Source: Gammaproteobacteria bacterium
GTDB taxonomy: Bacteria > Pseudomonadota > Gammaproteobacteria > Pseudomonadales > Halieaceae
Direction: 5' to 3'
DNA: 64,000 bases
NCBI GenBank assembly: GCA_024742415.1
Contig: JANSYN010000012.1
Coordinates: 80,494-144,493, forward strand
The translations under genes and the position numbers were made by a program. Within the stretch, counting starts at the first letter, position 1, and every line of letters begins with the position of its first letter. The notes under the pieces were generated by a model, which was given only the letters and a program-made list of their open reading frames with translations, was not told the DNA's origin and did no database searches. Shown one piece after another: positions 21,916-30,996 of this stretch.

Positions 21916-23150
21916 GCGTCCTTGGCGTGCACCGCCCTGAGATCCTCTTTCACCATCTGCAACTGCAGCGTGTAGGCTTCTATGTCTGAGCGCAGCGTGG
22001 CATGCTCGATGGCTCGCTCTATATACTCCTGCGCCTTCCCGGGCTCATTCATCTCTTGATAGGTCAGACCCACTGAATACAGCAGGCGGCTGTCGCTGGG
22101 CAGCAACTGGAGCGCTCGTTTATAGTAACCGCGCGCCTGCTGCCACTCTTTTTGCCGGGCCGCCTCGTCACCCTTCCATGCATGGTAGTAGGGGTTTTCC
22201 TTGCGATACTGCTCTACACGCCGCGCCCACTGCAAGCGCTCTTCCTCACGGCCTTCGAGTCGGTACAGCACCACCAGGTTGTTCATGGCGGAATCATTCC
22301 AACGGTCCAGTTCCAGTGCCTGCAGGTAGCTGCTCTCGGCGTCGGCATGCTGGCCGGCAGATCGATAAACAGCGCCAATATTGACCCAGAGCTGCGCCAT
22401 CCCTGGGCTTAGCTGCAAGGCGCGTGTGCTGTGCAGCCAGGCCTGTTCTGTCTGGCCCTCGGCGAGTGCATTCATGGCAATATTGGCGTGGTAGAGCGCA
22501 CGCGCATCGTCATCCGTCAGGCGACGGGACCCGGCAACATCCTCACTCGGGAGCGGCTCGATATCCACCATGAAATGATCGCGCTCGTTGGCATATACCA
22601 TGACATTGACGTGCACACGCACCATCACACGCTCGCCCTTGACCGTCCACTGCGGGCGTACTTTCAGCCACTGGAACTGCGCATCCAGCCCGGCCTCTCG
22701 GGCCAGGGCTACAAACAACGTGGCATAGGACAGGCAGTTTGCAGTACCGCGATGAAACACATCGCGCGCGGTACCCTCTGCAGACGCATCGTACTCAATA
22801 CCAAGGCTGGCGGAGCCACGCACGGCCTGGTGCAGGCTCATCACGCGAGCGCGGCCGCTGGGAATACCCTGCGTATAGCGCTTGACGAAATCGCGCATAG
22901 CCTGATCGGTGGCCAGCAGGTCGGGTGTGACCACAAGGCCGGGTACTTCTGCAGGGCGAATGACTTTCGCGTCCAGCGTCAGTGGTGACAAAGAGGCAAC
23001 AGCGCGTCTGTCCAGCGGGTTCTGGGAGCAGGCCCCCAGGCACAGGGCGACAACAAGCAGGCAACAGCCGCGCATCCACCCGGCCGTTCGAGGGCGGGAC
23101 GGGTCAACAGGCTGATGTGAAACAGGTACCGGTGTCATCTGGCCCTCCAC
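21912..23150 (-). CDS. Lipoprotein with transglutaminase-like domain and TPR repeats
   Basis: Lipobox LCLGAC; GTANCLSYATLFVALAREAGLDAQF with conserved Cys; C-terminal TPRs (ALYHANIAMNALAEGQTEQAWLHSTRALQLSP...). Confidence 0.75.
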   Translation of the reverse strand: MEGQMTPVPVSHQPVDPSRPRTAGWMRGCCLLVVALCLGACSQNPLDRRAVASLSPLTLDAKVIRPAEVPGLVVTPDLLATDQAMRDFVKRYTQGIPSGRARVMSLHQAVRGSASLGIEYDASAEGTARDVFHRGTANCLSYATLFVALAREAGLDAQFQWLKVRPQWTVKGERVMVRVHVNVMVYANERDHFMVDIEPLPSEDVAGSRRLTDDDARALYHANIAMNALAEGQTEQAWLHSTRALQLSPGMAQLWVNIGAVYRSAGQHADAESSYLQALELDRWNDSAMNNLVVLYRLEGREEERLQWARRVEQYRKENPYYHAWKGDEAARQKEWQQARGYYKRALQLLPSDSRLLYSVGLTYQEMNEPGKAQEYIERAIEHATLRSDIEAYTLQLQMVKEDLRAVHAKDA

Positions 23151-23261
23151 GCTGGCCCAGTATACTCCAGATACGGCAAAATCCTTGATTCAGGTCATTG
23201 CTGGCGAAGGTGTGCACGGGCAGGATTATGCATCGAGGGGTCAACCTAAGGAGCCAATAAC

Positions 23262-23393
23262 ATGACTCAGCATATTCTCGAAACAGATACCGCGGCGGAC
23301 AAAGCAGCGATGCGCCAGCTCGGCCTTATCATCTCCGGGTTTTTCGTGTGCACAGCACTGTTGGCACTGGGAGTTGCGCTGGTCGCGGGCTAG
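23262..23393 (+). CDS. Small single-TM protein (43 aa)
   Basis: ATG with upstream AAGGAG-like RBS (cctaaggagcc); MTQHILETDTAADKAAMRQLGLIISGFFVCTALLALGVALVAG; not in the ORF track (<60 aa). Confidence 0.6.
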   Translation: MTQHILETDTAADKAAMRQLGLIISGFFVCTALLALGVALVAG

Positions 23394-23405
23394 GCCCGCA
23401 GCGCG

Positions 23406-24053
23406 TCAGCCTTCGGTGTGCAGGCCGCACTCGCGCCCGTCCCAGGCCTTGGTAGGGTCGAAGTAGTGTTTACAGGTGGGCAGTTCGTGGGCCTGCATGT
23501 ATTGCTCTACATCGGCCTCTGACCAGTAAAAAATGGGGGCTACCTTGATAATGCCCCGGCCGTCCAGCGAGACGATATCGAGCGTTTTGCGGTGTTCGGT
23601 TTCGTCCCTGCGGATACCGGTGAGCCAGATGTCCGGGCTGAACTCTCGCAGTGCCCGCTCGAAAGGCTCGAGCTTGACCTGTCGCGTAAATTCCTGATGA
23701 CGCTCTTCTTCGTCCGGTGTGGGGATTCCACCCATAATGGCATTGCGGCGCTCTGAGGTCATTTCAGGGGAGTAAACCGCAAGGTTCAGGTCAAGATCAC
23801 GAATCAACCGCTGCGCCACCACATAGGTGTCCCTGAGGTTATAGCCGGTATCCACCCAAATAGTGGGGACGGCGCGGTCTACCTGACTGACCAGATGCAG
23901 CATCACTGCGGCATTCTTGCCCATGCTCGTAGTCGCTATGGTTTTGCCCCCCTGCGCCAATGCCCAGCGCACAATATCAGTGGCACTGGCGTCTCTCAGG
24001 GCTGCATTGGCGCTTTCCAGATCTATTTCCAAGGGGCGCTTCCGATCACTCAC
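23406..24053 (-). CDS. cysH: Phosphoadenylyl-/adenylyl-sulfate reductase
   Basis: TTSMGKNAAVMLHLVSQ, VDTGYNLRDTY, WLTGIRRDE, C-term ECGLHTEG. Confidence 0.88.
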   Translation of the reverse strand: MSDRKRPLEIDLESANAALRDASATDIVRWALAQGGKTIATTSMGKNAAVMLHLVSQVDRAVPTIWVDTGYNLRDTYVVAQRLIRDLDLNLAVYSPEMTSERRNAIMGGIPTPDEEERHQEFTRQVKLEPFERALREFSPDIWLTGIRRDETEHRKTLDIVSLDGRGIIKVAPIFYWSEADVEQYMQAHELPTCKHYFDPTKAWDGRECGLHTEG

Positions 24054-24228
24054 ACAACAAGGCTGAGAACTCTATAGAATCAAAATTAGGGTGACAAATA
24101 ACTAAGTGCTATAACGATATTCACCGGCTGCATGCACGGGGCAGGTGCCAAGGCCGGCCGCTGAAGTCACTCAGGGCATCCCGCCCGGGCGATCGGGCCT
24201 GCCCACATGACCCATGAGCCTGTCCGGG

Positions 24229-25029
24229 CTAGGCGGCCGCTCTGGCAATGGTTGCTTCCAGTTCTGCGTGCAGCTCCAGAAACTGGCCGGTGAGCTTATG
24301 GCCCGGCGCCAGATCGATCAATGGCCTGTGGTCACGATGCGACTCTTTCATTTTCACCGAACTGCTCAGGTAGGTCTCAAGCACAGGCAGCCCCTCGGCC
24401 TTGAGCTCGTTAACCAACTCGGTGGGTAGATTGGCCTGTGAGTTGAACTGATTGATCACGATCCCTTCGACTTCCAGATCAGGGTTGTGGTCTTCCTGTA
24501 ACTCGCCCAGGTTGTCCAGCAAGGAGTACAGGCTCTGGCGCGCAAAACTGTCACAATCAAAGGGGATCAACACTGAATCGGCAGCAATCAGAGCAGCGCG
24601 CGAATAGAAATTGAAGTTGGGCGGAGTATCGATGTACACCCTGTCATATTCGTCAGAGAGTTTTTCCAGCGCGTCGCGCAGCTTGTAGATTTTGTAACGG
24701 GATTCCAGTTCTTTTTCCAGTTCCGCAAGCACGGGGCTCGAAGGCAACAGAAAAAGATTTTCGTAGGGGGTGTCCCAGACAAAGGAATCCGGATTCTGGC
24801 GCATCTTGCGCGACCCCACGGTTTGTTTGAACAAACCTGCCACGCCCTGCGCTTCGGCCGGGAAAGCATCCGCGTCAATCTCCCCGACCAGGTAGTGCGT
24901 GGTATTACCCTGTACGTCGAGGTCAACCACCAGCGTCCGGTACCCCATGGCAGCGCCGATGGCTGCCAGGTTACAGGTAATGCTGGTCTTGCCGACGCCC
25001 CCTTTCTGGTTGAAAACGACACGTTTCAT
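24229..25029 (-). CDS. ParA/MinD-family ATPase (no adjacent ParB)
   Basis: Deviant Walker A NQKGGVGKTSITCNLA, VVDLDVQGNTT, YIDTPPNFNF. Confidence 0.9.
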   Translation of the reverse strand: MKRVVFNQKGGVGKTSITCNLAAIGAAMGYRTLVVDLDVQGNTTHYLVGEIDADAFPAEAQGVAGLFKQTVGSRKMRQNPDSFVWDTPYENLFLLPSSPVLAELEKELESRYKIYKLRDALEKLSDEYDRVYIDTPPNFNFYSRAALIAADSVLIPFDCDSFARQSLYSLLDNLGELQEDHNPDLEVEGIVINQFNSQANLPTELVNELKAEGLPVLETYLSSSVKMKESHRDHRPLIDLAPGHKLTGQFLELHAELEATIARAAA

Positions 25030-25141
25030 AGTGGTCAGTACCTGCATCATCCGATCGCAATTGCGTGTTAGCCAGTTTAATCAATGGCATCGCTGAATGT
25101 AAGGCACAGGCACTGCGGTGCGTTAAAAAAACCCGCGCCGG

Positions 25142-26335
25142 CTACCAGACACGCTCATACAGGGCAATGATCTCGTCCTTGTCCGGTATGCGCGGGTTGT
25201 TGGCGGGCGAGCCGGAATCCAGCGCCTGTTGCGCCATCACCTCCAGAGCGCCAAACCATGCGCTTTTGTCGATACCATATTCGGCAGGGCCGGGCACGCC
25301 GAGATCCCTCGTCAATTGCCGCAGAGCCACAACCAGTTTGTCGCTGGCCACGCTGTCCGGGTCGGCGGCGTCACACACCCCCATCGCATGGGCACACCGG
25401 GCATACCGCGCAGTAGACTCCGCGACAGACCAGGCGGTTACCTCGGGCAGCAACATGGCATTGCTCAATCCGTGGGGCACATGGAAAGCGGCACCGATCG
25501 GGCGACTCATGCCATGGATCAGCGTTACCGAGGCGTTAGCAAAGGCGATTCCGCCTTGCGTTGCTGCGAGCATCATGGCCTCACGAGCCGCGCGGTTGTC
25601 CGGCTCCGCGCAGGCCGTGCGAATATTCGTGTAAATACTGTGCATCGCCGTCAACGCGATGCTGTCAGTGAACGCGTTGGACTTGCGGCTGACAAAAGCC
25701 TCCATGGCATGGCACAGGCTGTCGATCCCGGTGTCGGCAGTCAATCGATACGGCATGCTCAGCGTCAGTTCGTAATCAACCAGCGCAGCCACGGGCATCA
25801 GGCCCAGCCCCATGCAGAGCATCTTCTCCTGTGTCTGTGTGTCGGTAATCACCGCAACTCGCGTCACCTCGGAACCGGTACCGGCCGTTGTGGGTATGGC
25901 AATGACAGGCAAGCCGCTGTCGGGCCTGGCGGGAACCTTGTGATCACGCATGGCACCACCATTGACAGCCAGCACTGCAACGGCCTTGGCAGTGTCCAGC
26001 GAGCTGCCGCCTCCCAGAGCCACCAGGCAGTCATAGTTGCCGGCGCGTAGCACGTGCAGGGCAGCCTCCACGCTGTCCGTGGTAGGGTCGGGCACACAGT
26101 CTGCGAATACGCCATACTCTAGCCGGGCCTCTGTGAGCTGCTGCTCGAGCGCCTCAAGATAGCCGCACTGCACCAAAAAGGGATCTGTGATGAACAGCGG
26201 CCCTGACAGGCCCAGTTCTGCCAGCGTCTGTGCCAGCTCACCGCTGGCCCCGCCCCCCACCCGCAGGATTCGCGGTAAATTGATGTTTGCTACTGCCATT
26301 CCCAGCAAATCCCTCACAGTCAAGACTACACACAC
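25142..26335 (-). CDS. Iron-containing alcohol dehydrogenase
   Basis: LVALGGGSSLDTAKAVAVL, IPTTAGTGSEVTRVAVITD, DSLCHAMEAFVS, VTLIHGMSRPIGAAFHVPHGLSNAMLLP. Confidence 0.93.
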   Translation of the reverse strand: MCVVLTVRDLLGMAVANINLPRILRVGGGASGELAQTLAELGLSGPLFITDPFLVQCGYLEALEQQLTEARLEYGVFADCVPDPTTDSVEAALHVLRAGNYDCLVALGGGSSLDTAKAVAVLAVNGGAMRDHKVPARPDSGLPVIAIPTTAGTGSEVTRVAVITDTQTQEKMLCMGLGLMPVAALVDYELTLSMPYRLTADTGIDSLCHAMEAFVSRKSNAFTDSIALTAMHSIYTNIRTACAEPDNRAAREAMMLAATQGGIAFANASVTLIHGMSRPIGAAFHVPHGLSNAMLLPEVTAWSVAESTARYARCAHAMGVCDAADPDSVASDKLVVALRQLTRDLGVPGPAEYGIDKSAWFGALEVMAQQALDSGSPANNPRIPDKDEIIALYERVW

Positions 26336-26400
26336 CTGTTACCCTGCGCAGGTTAGCACAGCACACAGACTACCCCATCAACCCATGAACGAGATCACCT

Positions 26401-26994
26401 ATGGACAACCGGGTTTCACAGGTATTGGCATTCTGGTTTGGCGAACTGGACGCGTCCGGCATGAGCGCTCCCGCTCAGCACAGCCTCTGGTTCAGCAAGA
26501 GCGCCGCCACAGATCACACCATCACTGAACGCTTTGGCCATCTGCTGCGTAGCGCGTTGGCCGGAGAACTCGATCACTGGGCCGGCGACCGCCAAGGTCT
26601 GGTGGCGTTGATTGTTGTGCTCGATCAGTTCAGTCGCAACATCCACCGCGACAGCCCGCAGGCATTCTCCGGTGACAACAAGGCGCTTGCGCTGGCACTG
26701 GGGGCCATTGCATCGAACGTGCATCGACAGCTACCGACCATGCACCGAGTCTTTCTTTACCTACCGCTGGAGCACAGCGAACAGATACAGATGCAAGAAC
26801 GCTGTGTCGCGCTATTTGAGCAGCTGGCGGCCGAACGTGACCAGGACCCACGCTGCGCTGACTATCTGCGCTATGCCGTTGCGCATCGTGACGTTATTGC
26901 CAGATTCGGTCGCTTTCCGCACCGTAATGCCATATTGGGGCGTGCCTCTACAGAGGAGGAAATCCAGCACCTGCAAACCCACGGTGGCTTCTAG
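26401..26994 (+). CDS. DUF924 family protein
   Basis: VLAFWFGELD, WFSKSAATDHTITERF, VLDQFSRNIHRDSPQAF, RFPHRNAILGRAST. Confidence 0.88.
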   Translation: MDNRVSQVLAFWFGELDASGMSAPAQHSLWFSKSAATDHTITERFGHLLRSALAGELDHWAGDRQGLVALIVVLDQFSRNIHRDSPQAFSGDNKALALALGAIASNVHRQLPTMHRVFLYLPLEHSEQIQMQERCVALFEQLAAERDQDPRCADYLRYAVAHRDVIARFGRFPHRNAILGRASTEEEIQHLQTHGGF

Positions 26995-27035
26995 ACAACG
27001 CATGAAGTAGCTTCCTGACACCTCTGCTGTGACCC

Positions 27036-27620
27036 TCAATCACCGCTCTGTCTCACCTTGCGCAGTGCGTAGTGAGCGGCGGTCATTTCTGCCTCCCACA
27101 CATCGAACGTGCCATTATCCAGGTCATCATAGGCCTGCTTGATCGAATCATTGACCTGCGGGTAGGCGACGTTGTCCCAGGGACACTCGTCGCGCGCAAA
27201 GAAGCGCGCATCCAGCGACTCAACCCCCGCCTGGCATTGCTCCACTGGCACAACGGCCCGGAAGGCGACATAAATCTGGTTGATAAATGTGATGGTGCCA
27301 ACCATATAAAGCTGCAGCTGTTGCGGCGACAGACGTACGCCGGCCTCCTCCCACAGCTCCCTGGCCGACCCCTGCGCCAGCGTCTCGCCCTCTTCAAGAA
27401 AGCCCCCTGGAATCGCCCACTTGCCCTGCTGTGGCTGCAGAGCCCGCTGCACCCAGAGCAGCCGCTTGCCACAGGCAACAAAAGCCGTCACGACGATCAT
27501 CGGATGATCGACAACCCCCTGTGCGCAACGAGCGCAATAGTGCTGGCCGCGAGGCTCGCCGTTGATCACCTGCGCGGTCAGCGGGCCTGCACATTCCGGA
27601 CAAAAATTGAGCTTTGGCAA
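27036..27620 (-). CDS. NUDIX hydrolase with N-terminal zinc ribbon (start approximate)
   Basis: NFCPECAGPL...YCARC zinc ribbon; NUDIX box GGFLEEGETLAQGSARELWEEAGV. Possible TTG start at 27620; the ORF-track start overlaps cinA and is unlikely. Confidence 0.88.
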   Translation of the reverse strand: MPKLNFCPECAGPLTAQVINGEPRGQHYCARCAQGVVDHPMIVVTAFVACGKRLLWVQRALQPQQGKWAIPGGFLEEGETLAQGSARELWEEAGVRLSPQQLQLYMVGTITFINQIYVAFRAVVPVEQCQAGVESLDARFFARDECPWDNVAYPQVNDSIKQAYDDLDNGTFDVWEAEMTAAHYALRKVRQSGD

Positions 27621-27774
27621 GATCTTACTCAGCCTGCAGTGACTTTTATTGCATTTATTGCATTTACCGCGCCGTATTTCGAGCTCGGCGCGCGCGGCAT
27701 CACAATACCACTTTGCTTTGTCGAAAGCATTGCAGCTATGCTTGCCTGAATTTTCCAGGAGCCAAGGGGCTGAT

Positions 27775-29073
27775 ATGGGCGGCAGTACGCCAGTGGTGCA
27801 ATTATTACTGACCGGCAATGAGATCATGAGTGGCGACACCATCGACTCCAATTCTGCCCTCATTGCCCAGCGCCTGGGTGCGCTGGACATCGGCGTTCAC
27901 CGCAAGGTCACTGTGGGGGATGATCCGGCGCTGCTGCAAACAGAGTTGGCGGCGATGGCAGCCTCATCCGATATTGTGATCGTCAACGGCGGCCTGGGGC
28001 CGACCATCGACGACCTGACCGCAGAGATCCTGGCCGGCGTGGCGCAGGTACCGCTGGTAGAACATGCCGAGGCCATTGCGCACCTCGAGCGCTGGTGCGC
28101 ACAGCGCAACCTCGCCCTGAACGCTGCCAATCGCAAGCAGGCGCTCTTGCCCCAGGGCGCCGGGTTGATCGACAACCCCGTCGGTAGCGCGGTCGGCTTC
28201 GAGATGCAGGTAGGCCGGTGTCGCATAATGTGCACACCGGGCGTACCCAGTGAACTGGACGCGATGATGGAGTTAATCATCAGCGACCTGGCAGGCGCGC
28301 TGGAGCATCCCGTTGAACGTCGCATCATGCGCCTGCAAACGTTCGGACTGGGTGAATCCACCGCACAGCAAATCATCAGTGATGCAATGCCCGACTGGCC
28401 TGAGGAGGTCGAGCTGGGGTTTCGCGCCGGCGCTCCCCAAATGGAAATCAAGCTCAGTATCAGCACAGCAAGTGCCGAGCCGGCACAGCGTGCCTGTCGC
28501 GAGCAATTGGATGCGCTTTTCGGCGATCACATTATCGGCGAAGGCGACTGTACATTGGCCGAAAAAATCATCGCATTGCTGCGCGCCCAGGGAGCCACAC
28601 TGGCTACGGCAGAATCCTGTACTGGCGGGCTTATCGCATCGATGCTCACCCGGGTGCCTGGTTCATCCGATGTTTTCCATGCCGGCTTCGTCACCTACGC
28701 TGACCACATCAAGGCATCGGTGTTGGGCGTGCAGCCAGCGACACTGGAAGAGCATGGCGCGGTCAGTGAGGCCGTGGTGATCGAAATGGCCAAGGGGGCG
28801 TTGGAGCGAGCCACAGCCGATTATGCCATTGCGGTATCAGGGGTTGCCGGGCCGGGCGGAGGCTCACCGCAAAAGCCTGTCGGCACTGTTTGGCTGGCCT
28901 GGGCCAGCCAGCATGCCGGGCCAACGCAGGTGCACACGCGATGCTTGCACTGGCCGGTTGAACGCAGCCTGTTCCAAACCATGATTGCCGCTGCGGGCCT
29001 GGACATGATCCGAAGAACCTTGCTGGGTATCGACTCAGAGCCGCGTTACTTTCGCCAGCGTCGGGTCGGCTAA
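27775..29073 (+). CDS. cinA: CinA family (nicotinamide mononucleotide deamidase-related)
   Basis: LLLTGNEIMSGDTIDSNS, VNGGLGPTIDDLT, C-terminal ATAESCTGGLIASMLT, AVSGVAGPGGGSPQKPVGTVW. Confidence 0.93.
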   Translation: MGGSTPVVQLLLTGNEIMSGDTIDSNSALIAQRLGALDIGVHRKVTVGDDPALLQTELAAMAASSDIVIVNGGLGPTIDDLTAEILAGVAQVPLVEHAEAIAHLERWCAQRNLALNAANRKQALLPQGAGLIDNPVGSAVGFEMQVGRCRIMCTPGVPSELDAMMELIISDLAGALEHPVERRIMRLQTFGLGESTAQQIISDAMPDWPEEVELGFRAGAPQMEIKLSISTASAEPAQRACREQLDALFGDHIIGEGDCTLAEKIIALLRAQGATLATAESCTGGLIASMLTRVPGSSDVFHAGFVTYADHIKASVLGVQPATLEEHGAVSEAVVIEMAKGALERATADYAIAVSGVAGPGGGSPQKPVGTVWLAWASQHAGPTQVHTRCLHWPVERSLFQTMIAAAGLDMIRRTLLGIDSEPRYFRQRRVG

Positions 29074-29121
29074 GGCAGTAACGGCGAGCGGGCAATCAAC
29101 GGGCGGTTAGACCTGCTTTAC

Positions 29122-29757
29122 TCATGGCTGTAGTTGCTCTATGTGCCAATCCTCTCCCGCGCGGCTGTATACAAAACGATCATGCAGGCGATGTGCGCCG
29201 CCCTGCCAGAACTCCATGCGATCAGGCACCAGCCGGTAACCACCCCAGAAATCCGGGACCGGGACCTCTTTGCCGGCGAACTGCTCACGCACCTGCCGGG
29301 CCGCAGATTCAAGCTCGCCACGCGAGGCAACAGGGCGGCTCTGCTGCGAGGCCCACGCGGCTATCTGGCTTTCTCGCGGCCGCGAGGCAAAGTACTGGGC
29401 AGACTCTTCCCGGGACACTTTTACCGCTGTGGCGCGCACAATCACCTGGCGATCAAGCGCATTCCATGGAAAGTGCGCCGACACCACGGGCTGAGATTCG
29501 ATCGCGCGCGCCTTGCTGCTGGTGTAATTGGTAAAAAAAACAAACCCAGCGGAGCTCACGCCCTTGAGTAGCACGATGCGTTGCGAGGGCAGGCCCTGCT
29601 CGTCTACACAAGCCAGGACCATCGCGGTAGGGTCTAGCAGCAACGATTGAGAGGCCTGCTCAAACCACTGCTCAAACTGCCTGATCGGGCAGGCGTCCAA
29701 TGCGGCCCGCGACAACCCGCCTGCGGTATATTCTCGTCGAAAATCCTCGTATCGCAC
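29122..29757 (-). CDS. pdxH: Pyridoxamine 5'-phosphate oxidase
   Basis: PTAMVLACVDEQGLPSQRIVLLKGVSSAGFVFFTNYTSSKARAI, C-term PDRMEFWQGGAHRLHDRFVYSR...W. Confidence 0.96.
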   Translation of the reverse strand: MRYEDFRREYTAGGLSRAALDACPIRQFEQWFEQASQSLLLDPTAMVLACVDEQGLPSQRIVLLKGVSSAGFVFFTNYTSSKARAIESQPVVSAHFPWNALDRQVIVRATAVKVSREESAQYFASRPRESQIAAWASQQSRPVASRGELESAARQVREQFAGKEVPVPDFWGGYRLVPDRMEFWQGGAHRLHDRFVYSRAGEDWHIEQLQP

Positions 29758-29895
29758 GGCTTCTCCGCCTCCTTCATAGCGCAGTCCCTATCATAACACC
29801 CACGCCATAAGATTGGCCGTACCTGCCCTTGCGATGCGCGCAACCCGAGGCGCAGCGGCGCGCAAAAAAGTGCGCTACAACAGCAGGTATACCCG

Positions 29896-30597
29896 GTGCC
29901 AGACACTGCCAGCAGGGGGACCCAATACCGGGTAAACCTGCTAGGCTATGGCCACGCCTTTATCGAGCACAACCTTGTCGTGGCCGCAAGCAAACCTGCA
30001 AAACACCCGCCAGTCATTCGCAATGGCACATCGGCGGACATTGAAACGCTGGTGACCATCCTCGCGGACGGTTTTGCCAGCGACCCCATGCTGAACTGGG
30101 TGATTCCACCAGTGAAGCTGTACCGCGATTACTTCAGGCTGTTACTGCAGGAGGTCTACCTGCCGCGTGGCATGGTCCACCTTGAGAACAACGGCAACGC
30201 AGCGGCCCTATGGTTGCCACCCGAAGAGCGCTTTCAGATGGCACCGCGACGCTCGCTTTTGAAACTGGTCTTGCGCCTATTGATGACAGATGGGCTGCGC
30301 GGCCTGCGTCGAATGCGTGAGCAGGGGGCAGTTTTTACCCGACAGCAACCCACTGAACCTCACTACTACCTGCAGTTCCTGAGTTGTCGCAGCGCAAACC
30401 AGGGTCAGGGAATCGGCAGCGCGTTGCTGGACCATGGCACACGCATCTGCGACGAGCGCGGTGTACCTGCCTATCTTGAAAGCTCCAACAGCAAGAACGT
30501 GCCGCTGTACGAGCGATTTGGTTTCGAAGTTATCGCCAGCGAGACGGTCGGTAGGGCCGGCCCAACGGTATGGTTTATGTGGCGGGAATGCCAGTAG
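29896..30597 (+). CDS. GNAT-family N-acetyltransferase (start approximate)
   Basis: HYYLQFLSCRSANQGQGIGSALLDHGTRICDERGVPAYLESSNSKNVPLYERFGFEV. Confidence 0.85.
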   Translation: MPDTASRGTQYRVNLLGYGHAFIEHNLVVAASKPAKHPPVIRNGTSADIETLVTILADGFASDPMLNWVIPPVKLYRDYFRLLLQEVYLPRGMVHLENNGNAAALWLPPEERFQMAPRRSLLKLVLRLLMTDGLRGLRRMREQGAVFTRQQPTEPHYYLQFLSCRSANQGQGIGSALLDHGTRICDERGVPAYLESSNSKNVPLYERFGFEVIASETVGRAGPTVWFMWRECQ

Positions 30598-30603
30598 GCC
30601 GAC

Positions 30604-30903
30604 CTAGTCCCTAGTGCTGGGAAACACCGGCGCGCGCTGCATGCGCAGGGGGATCTGCGGGAACGGATAAAAGTCCCGCCAGTCGTCGCCGAAGCTCTGG
30701 GCCAGGGTGGTTTTGCACACGGCACTGTAAGACTGGTTAAGTAACTGATCGAGCGACTGCTGGTCTGCAACACCCGCCAGCACGGCAGCCTCCAGCAGTC
30801 CCTCAGTACGCAGCAAGGTCGCCGGAGCGACGTCGTCGCCGGCATGCAATGTCCGGTACATCTGCTCCAGACGCCGGATAATCTCCGCCTGTAATTCGTT
30901 CAC
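30604..30903 (-). CDS. Hypothetical protein (~99 aa)
   Basis: ORF MNELQAEIIRRLEQMYRTLHAGDDVAPATLLRTEGLLEAAVLAG; no family recognised. Confidence 0.55.
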   Translation of the reverse strand: MNELQAEIIRRLEQMYRTLHAGDDVAPATLLRTEGLLEAAVLAGVADQQSLDQLLNQSYSAVCKTTLAQSFGDDWRDFYPFPQIPLRMQRAPVFPSTRD

Positions 30904-30996
30904 CTGGGCCTCCGTTGCGTATTCCCGCCCGGGAGTATGCGCTGCGCTGTAAAACAGTTAAAGTCTCAGATCACTTCGCAAAGGACGTTTTGATTC

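Noticed and set aside
25229-26050. 273-aa ORF on + strand
   Set aside because: Antisense to the iron-containing alcohol dehydrogenase; no recognisable motifs.
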